A DNA stretch of 64,000 nucleotides from Axinella damicornis. Lineage: Eukaryota; Porifera; Demospongiae; Axinellida; Axinellidae. This document shows positions 25,601 through 34,028 of this stretch, one piece after another. Each line of letters starts with the position of its first letter. Position 1 is the stretch's first letter. A program made the translations under genes and the position numbers. The notes beneath the pieces were generated by a model. The model was not told the origin of the DNA, searched no databases, and saw only the letters and a program-made list of their open reading frames with translations. Where the stretch lies: NCBI GenBank assembly GCA_963931865.1, contig OZ007506.1:2476926-2540925 (forward strand), given 5' to 3'.

Positions 25601-28600
25601 CTTTCATACAGTGGGTTGTGTTTATTTCCCATTGTGGTTTTTAACCCAATAACGGGTTTTACTTGCAATTCCCACGTACTGGAAGCTCTACGTAATGGGA
25701 ATCTGTACATACCCATAAATGGAAAGTGGAATTTTTTTTCCTGTGTGGGGAGAGATAGAGCTGTATGTGCGGGGAGGTTGGTGGAGCAGGGGACTAATGC
25801 ACGTCCCTCGTCTGCTGCAGTGTAGCACAGTGGTCTCACCCTGGATTTGCAGACTGAAGGGGACACGAAATTCATAATTCATGCCTCCCCTCCCCATGCT
25901 TGTGATAGCTATGGCAGAGTGGGTCTTGACATAGTTTTGTCACAAAGCATCAATCAACAAGCACCGCCTAGTCTGGTGGCAAGATAGCCAGACCACATGG
26001 AGCACATTAGAAGCTCAAAGGTGCAATGCATAGGCCTAGCAGGAACACTGGTGTAGCGGTCTGTTACTGGAAGGGAGATTATATATAGGAGGTTTAGGAT
26101 GTGTGTTTTCTCACCTGGTAGTGTATGGTTTAGCATCATCTGTGTGTTTGAATCTTCCCTGTGTGTCATATGCTCACCTGGTAATGCAGTATGGTTTAGC
26201 GTCAGCTGTGTGTTTGAATCTTCCATTGTAGGTCTGGCCAGTTTCTGTGCCAACGTGTTCAAGAAGTACCCGATTGAACTGACCGGACTGCTCCAGTACA
26301 TCACCAACCAACTCAAGGCCGGAAAGAGGTAACAGCAAACTCGGCAAAGGTTTGAGTTGGAGAAGGCCTAGGACTAAAGCCTACTAGGAGTATTGGCTGA
26401 ATATCACCAGTGCACTGTAGTGGAGTTACAAGTGGTGCATGCACGCGAGGTACAGTGTACCTCTCCTGGGCGGTGATGAAGTTACCCTTTGGTCCGTGTT
26501 GCTGACCTCACAGTGACGAGGAACAAGGCTGGTTGACGTCCCTGAGCCCACACTCCAGCATGCTTACCAGATACTCTGCAGTGTACCATTAGTGTACTGG
26601 TGTTTCTTCCCTCTCCCCCTTTCCCGTTCCAGCTTTGACTTGTTGGTATTGAAGGAGGTGGTTCAGAAAATGGCTGGAATTGATATTTCTGTGGAGGTGA
26701 CTTCCTCACAGCTGGAGGCATTAGCTGGAGGGGAGTTGCTAAAGGCAGAGGTGGGTATGTGTGGGTGTGTGCGTGTGTATGTGTGGTCATCTCCCACTAT
26801 GTGTGTGTATACAGATGTGTATGCACTTGAGGAGGGAGGTATCAGGGATGACTTGTAATCATACCATCTTTCGTTTGATTCACTCGTGAAACAACATTCA
26901 TGTATCTGAGATACCTTCTCCTTGCTGTTGCTGTGATGCTGTCTCTGGCTGGTTGCTGTTCTTCTGCTTGCACATATATGTATACATAGTTCTTCCCTCT
27001 GCTGTTTTGCAGGGTGGGTACTTCTCCCAGGTGCGGAACACGAAAAAGTCCTCGCAGCGGTTGCGAGAGGCTCTGGTGGACGCCAACCTCAGTGTTCCCC
27101 TCTGTTTGCTCATGGCCCAGCAGAGAGACTGCATAATCTTCCGAGAGGGGGCCAACCGCCACCTCAAGCTGGTTGGGACGCTCTATGACAATGTGAGTCC
27201 ACCCTACTCTTTGTCCTTGCAGGAAAAGTTGTCAGTCACCTGGTTAGCCTAATAGGAAGAGAAGTGGCCTGGCCTTGTTCCCAAATTCTTCCTTCTCTTT
27301 CCCATCTGGCCCCCTCCCCCTCCCTCCCCCCTCCTCCCTCCCTCCCTCCCTCCCTCCTTCCCTCCCCTCTCCCCTTCCCTCCCTCCCCCCTCCCTCCCTC
27401 CCCCCTCCCCCCCCAGTGTCTGGACACTCTGGTGCAGTTCGGGGGGTTCCTCTCCACCCACCTCACCTCCTCAGAGTACAGCCAACGTGTCCCAAGGCTA
27501 AACGAGCTGGGACAAGAGTATCACATCCCTGCAGATGTTGCCTTCTTCATGCTCCGCCCACTCATCAGCAGCTCCATCAGTGTAAGTGGGCACTAATTAG
27601 AAAGTGGGGAGTAATTAGAACATTACCAGCTCTCTGCTTCCTTGCTGTATCAGTTGCACCATATTCTCTGCATGTGAACTCTCACTTCATAGTAGTAGCA
27701 AATGTACTAGATTTGCTTTGCTCCTGGGCCTGAAACTACTGAAATTTCCTCTAGTACGTGCACCTCCCACATAGGGGAACACTATAACAAGTCATTCTGC
27801 ATCAGTAGAACTGGAGTCTCCATTATTTGAGTGTGTGACTTGGGTTGCCCAGGTGAAGGTGACATTTGATCACGATACCAAATCAGTATACTCACTTGAG
27901 CACTTGAGGACATTTTGGTGCGACTGGTGTCAGAAACGTGAATTGTACCATAGATGGTCTAAGTTCGTCCTTAACTAGTAGCTCAGTTCTACTTGTTTGA
28001 AATTGAAATGCCGTCTAAATCTCATTGTTCTACCACCATGCTATGACGGATACTTACTCCATGTCCTTTTCAGACCAAGTTTTCTGAGTTGGAGAAGAGC
28101 AGTAAGTCTGAGTCGGACAAGCAGGACAAGAAGTCAAAGGCTATCCGACAAGAGGTCAGGGACGTGGTGTGTACATGTGAGATACCTCTCCCGGGTAGTG
28201 ATGAAGTTACCCTTTGGTCCGTGTTGCTGACCTCACAGTGACGAGGAACAAGGCTGGTTGACGTCCCTGAGCCCACACTCAAGTATTATACATGCCAGAT
28301 ACTCTGCAGTATATTACTTAGTACTACTAGGAGCATGCAGGGCATGTTTGGGGCGTGCGTGTGCAAGTTGTATTTGTTGCGCAAATCACTGGTAGCTGTA
28401 GAGCTACTTTGTTTTTGCTCTTAGTAAGAGTTGACAATCTGTGAAGTCTTCAAGGTCAGATTGAGTCATATCAAACTATAGCTATAGAGATAGCTAGCAT
28501 GTGGAATATATGCATAGAGGAGAGAGTGCAAAATTGAATCATGTAAAGTGATAAACGGTGGTAAATAGCAGGGAGCATGCTCCCAAACCCGAGAACAATA

Positions 28601-31600
28601 CCATAGTAGTTCAAACAAATGTGTTCACGGTTGAGCATTCTTCTCATCGTTTTGGTGCACACAGTTGACAATATGTGACAGGATTTGCAAAAAGGGACCT
28701 TTTTGCCAATTTTATGAAAATTGAGTTAGGCAGCCTAACAAGTACCCCTACTGATGCTCTTTATTGTTACCAAAAACTAAATCATTGTGAACATTGGGTG
28801 ATGAGAAACAAGCTTCACAAAACAGTACATACACAATCCAATCCAATAGAGTGTACAAAGTAAGCAAAGTAAGCACAACAATTAAGTGTTTACTTTCTTT
28901 GCACACGAGCGCTTGTTGTGACCTGGACAGTGACATACAGAACACAATCGCTGGCGTTTGCCTGATGTTGTTGCAGTAGACTGAGGCTCAGACTGCAGCT
29001 CAGAGGTTGCTGGCAGCACAGCAGATGAGTTTCGCTGAGTGGACTTCGGAAGGCTTGGTTTAGGACAAGTGCTGTCTAGCTGGCCTAGAACAACTATATC
29101 CCGTTCAGTCTTAGAAAGTTCTAGACATTGATCTCTGTACTCAACTGCATACCTTCTTGGGAGTGCTTGAGAACAGGGAGCATTGTCATATCCAAGCGTA
29201 CAGTGGCAGGTCTCTGAAAAGAAACTTTCAACTGTGCTGTCCTCAGCTGCATCTTCCGTTCTTATCGAACGTGAAAGTAGGTGTACGGTCTCTCCATAAG
29301 ATTCTTCGCCGCTCTCTTCACCGCTGTCACTATCGTGAGTGTACGCATTGGTGGCTAGTTGGCTGCAGTCTAAGTCATCCTTATCCAGGGAGAAAGTCCT
29401 CTCAGCATCTTCAAAGCAGCGCAGTAGTGCTGGATTAGCAACAGCTAAAAAGTCCTCTGCTTCTTCCACCATCTCTCTACAGAGGTGCACCAACGAGGTA
29501 CTAGGTACGATCGACTGCACTGCACGCCACGTGTATCCTCGCGTGGTTCAAAGGTCACGTATGCGGTCCAGAAAGCGGCGCGTGAGCCTGCCTTAGCCAT
29601 ATCAAATTACATAATCATCAATGAATCCACTCAAGCGGTAAATTACCTATGGCTTTGTGCACTTAGTGAAACCATATCGTGGTGAAACCATAGTAGTGAA
29701 ACCATAGAAGGTCCAGCAAGTGATCCATAGACCACAGGTTTTAGTAACTGCATTCTATTCAAAATAATAGAAGTGAATTCTTTAAACTTGATTTTCTCAG
29801 AACAACAAATCTGTCAAATAGGTCCCTTATTGCAAATCCTGTCACATATTGTTTGCATATGTAAAGGAAAACGGCTTTGCGGCAAGCAGATTGTGTTCGG
29901 TGACTTCCTCGCTCCCTGAAATCTCTTCCAAGTGCTTGCCGAAAACACTCACATTGGCATATCCACCTCCCGGAAGTGTGAGTACCAATCTGGCTCTCTT
30001 CTGAGCTGAGCATTTGAGAAGCTTCTGCACCATGCCACAACTTGAGCATGTACCGAGCACATCACTCTTCTTGTCAACTTTGCTCTTGCAGCCGAGACAA
30101 GCAACATAGCAATCTAATGCCAGGACGCCTGCTACCTCTGAATCGTATACTTCGTCTTCTAAACTTGGAACATCGTCCTCTGCTACAGTGCCTATATCTT
30201 CTACTTCGTGTGCTTCTGCTCCACCTTTGGGAAATTGTAGAAACTTTTCCCCTTGGAAACTGTTGACGACTACATTCACAAGGTGGTACGACTTCCCTTT
30301 GGAAAGGCGCCCAATGTCATTCTCCCAGAGTGCCATCTTGATAGCTCTATTAGCATCTGCGATGATGATATTTTGTACTTTGAGCCCATCAGAAACAACA
30401 GCTGCTTCCTCTACCCTTATGACTTTTGCATACAGAGACACTCACTTGAATCGAGCCATTCTTTCAACGTCTTTCATGTTGATGTCAGAATCTTTGACTG
30501 CAAACCTGTAAAGCTATTATCTTATCTAGCTGTAGAGTTACTTCGTACAAAACAGTAAAGCTATTATCTTATCTAGCTGTAGAGCTCAGTAGCTACTTCA
30601 TACACAAAACGTACGTGCTAATCGACATGCTCTATACTTTTCTCTCCGCCTTGCCAGTCGTATCTCACGTTGTTCAGCTGTTTCTCGAGCCCTACGCTGT
30701 CTCTCAACTTCTCGCCTTCTTCGAAGCCTTTCCTCTCTCTCCTGGCTATTCTGTTCATCCATTTTTAAGATGTGTCTAGCAAGATTCTGCGAAGGCGCTA
30801 TACGTATCGACCCCCGGGGCCGTGCCAGGGGCGGTCGGTTGATGACATATATACAAACAAACAGTTGGCATTGACCTCACTAGTACGGTGCTCGCTGCGC
30901 TCGCCCCAACTATACTAGTACTGTACCGCTTGTGTACCTCTAGTATACTGCTAGTATACCACTAGTATACCATTAGTATAGTACTAGCCTCATCAACAGG
31001 CCTGTCCCATTTTCTCCTGAGCTTGTGTTTTCAGGAAGATGTGGAGCATTAAAATAATGATGTAACTAAGTGGATGTCAGTGGCATCACCAAATAAACAT
31101 CCACAAGTGCACCGAATAGCGGACACAAAGTCTGAGCTGCTTCCAATGCCGCAGTGCATTGTGTCTGATCACAGACAGTATACTGAGGTGCACCATATCA
31201 TGTCTCCCTCCTCTCCAGGGAAATTATCTGCTTGCCTGCCAACATGTCATGGAGCCGGTGGTTGAAGCAGCGAAGCCCCTCCACCCTCCCAAGGTGTGGG
31301 AGGACATGAGCTGCAAGCTGTATGCAACGTTCTGGTCTCTCTCGCTCTATGATCTCTACGTTCCAGTCTCTCGCTATGAGGAGGAGGTGAACAAGGCAAA
31401 ACAAGCCATGCAGGCTTCAGAGGATGACCTTGTGAGCACAGAGGGAAGGGGAATCTTGCAAACACTGCTTACTGAAATGAAATCCTCGAATTCCTTTACT
31501 TTCCCACTCCCTTTTCCTCCCCGTTTGTCCTGCATACCGCTCCTTCCCCTATCATATTTCCTTCCTTTTTCTCCTTTCATTCCTCCCCATTCTCCAACAT

Positions 31601-32799
31601 TTCCTCCTCCACCTCCTCCTCCCTTCTCCACCTCCTCCTCCCTCCCTCCTCCTCCCTCCCTCCTCCTCCCTCCTCTACACCCTCCCCTTCTTTCTCTTTC
31701 CCTTCCTCCTCCTCCCCTTCCTCCTTCACCTCTCTCCTCCCTCCTCCCCCTCGCTTCTCTTCCTCCCCCTCCCTCCTTCACCTCCTCCCTCTTCCTCCCT
31801 TCCCCCCCCCCTCCCCTCCCCTCCCCTCCCCTCCCCCCTCCCTCCCTCCTACCCAGCCTTCCAGCAAGAGGAAGAAGGAGCAGGAGAGAAGTGTGGCACT
31901 GATAGAGAAGCTCCAGGAAGAGAGGCAGAGACAGGAGGACAACCACCGCCTCGTCATGGCCAGACTACGCCAGGAGAAGGATACGTGGTTCAGCGCAAGT
32001 GAGCCCAGCTAGTGGTGCATGCTGTTTGTGAACTTGTTGCTGGCCTGTGTAATATTCTGTGTAGCACGTAGACAGTGATGAGTTCACCTTTGGTCCGTGT
32101 TGCTGACCCAGTATTGTTACTGGTGTGACGATCCACCGGTGGATGTATGACTGAGTCTATGTTTATATGCATGCACTATAATATTATGTGCATGTACTTC
32201 TGTTCAAGAATTCTGAAATGCATACCAAATGAACTGCTTGCTCCTCTCTCTCTTCTCCTTCCCTCTCTCTCTCTTTCCCTCCCTCCTTCCTTCCCTCTTT
32301 CTCCTTCCCTCCCTCCCTCCTTCCTTCCCTCCCTCTCTCCTTCCTCCCCTCCCTCCCCCCTCTACATCCCTCGTTGCCTTCTTTCACCCGTACACTTTCT
32401 CTCTCCTCTCCCTCCTGCACCCTTCCCCCACTTTTATCATTCCAGGAGTGACAAAGAACCGCACCATTACCCAGATCCTGCAGCTGTGTGTGTTCCCCCG
32501 CTGCCGTTTCACCGCTTCAGACGCCATTTTCTCTGCCAAGTTTGTCTACATGCTCCATTTACTGCAAGCTCCTAACTTCTCCACCCTCCTCTTCTTTGAT
32601 AGGGTAAGAAGTACTCTTTTTAGATCGTGACAGTATTACGTTGAGGAATATATAAAAGACATAAAAGGCATGTTCACATACTCATGCACACACACACACA
32701 ACACACACACACAACACACACACACACAACACACACACACAACACACACACACAACACACACACACAACACACACACACACACAACACACACACACACA

Positions 32800-32830
<31 letters not shown>

Positions 32831-32893
32831 CAAACACACCCACACATACACGCACACACACGCACATGCACACACACGCACACACACGCACAT

Positions 32894-32942
<49 letters not shown>

Positions 32943-33029
32943 CAAACACACCCGCACATACATGCACACAACGTACATGCACACACACACACACACACAC
33001 TCACACACACATACACACACACACACACA

Positions 33030-33069
<40 letters not shown>

Positions 33070-33997
33070 CAAACACACACGTATACATGCACCACATAGG
33101 TTTTCTCAGATATTTCTTACACAGTAGCATTTTGCACCGAAAATGAAGTCAGAAGATACGGTATGTCACCAATCATAACTCTCTCTTGTGCCAATAGGTC
33201 TCGGCATGAACCCAGTATCAGCACAGTCATGATCATTCTTGACCTCACTCTTATGTGATCCTCCTGCAGGGAGATTCCTGGGAGCACTGTTGGAGATCAT
33301 CAGCAAGTGGCATGCTAGTGGGACTACTTATTCTCGGGTGAGGAGATCCTTTGTAGCACGCTAGTAGGACTACATATTCTCAGGTGAGGAGACCATTCGT
33401 AACTTGCTAGTAGGACTGCGTATTCTCAGATGAGGAGAGCATTCATGGCACGCTAGTAGGACTGCATATTCTCAGGTGAGGAGACCATTCGTGGCACTGC
33501 ATATTCTCAGGTGAGGAGACCATTCGTAGCACGCTAGTGGGACTGCGTCTGCATATTCTCAGGTGAGGAGACCATTCGTAGCACTCTAGTAGGACTACAT
33601 ATTCTCAGGTGAGGAGACTATCTCTGACCAACTCTCAACAGTACGCATGGTGCACAGTCAAAAACGGAAGAGTCCTGTGATGCATCTGAGAGGGTAGCTG
33701 GTCAAGTACGAAGCCATACTCATTTGAATTGTATTCCCCGGTCTCTCCAGGAGTGTGCTGGGACACCAGGTTTTATCTCCATGATGCGGAGCTCAGGGTC
33801 TGGGAACGAGAAGCAGTACCTCGATTACGAGAACTACCGCCACATTACATTCAAATGGCACTTCAAACTCACCAAGTCCCTAGTGGTACTGCTCGAATCC
33901 AAAGACTACATGCAGGTACATGAGTTCGCAAACAACGACCTTCTCTCTCCTCTGCTAGATGTTGCTACTTCCTGTAATCCTCTCACTATCTCTCAAT

Positions 33998-34028
<31 letters not shown>

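Noticed and set aside
32670..33146. Several frames encoding His-Thr or Cys-Val repeats
   Set aside because: Translation of a CA microsatellite.
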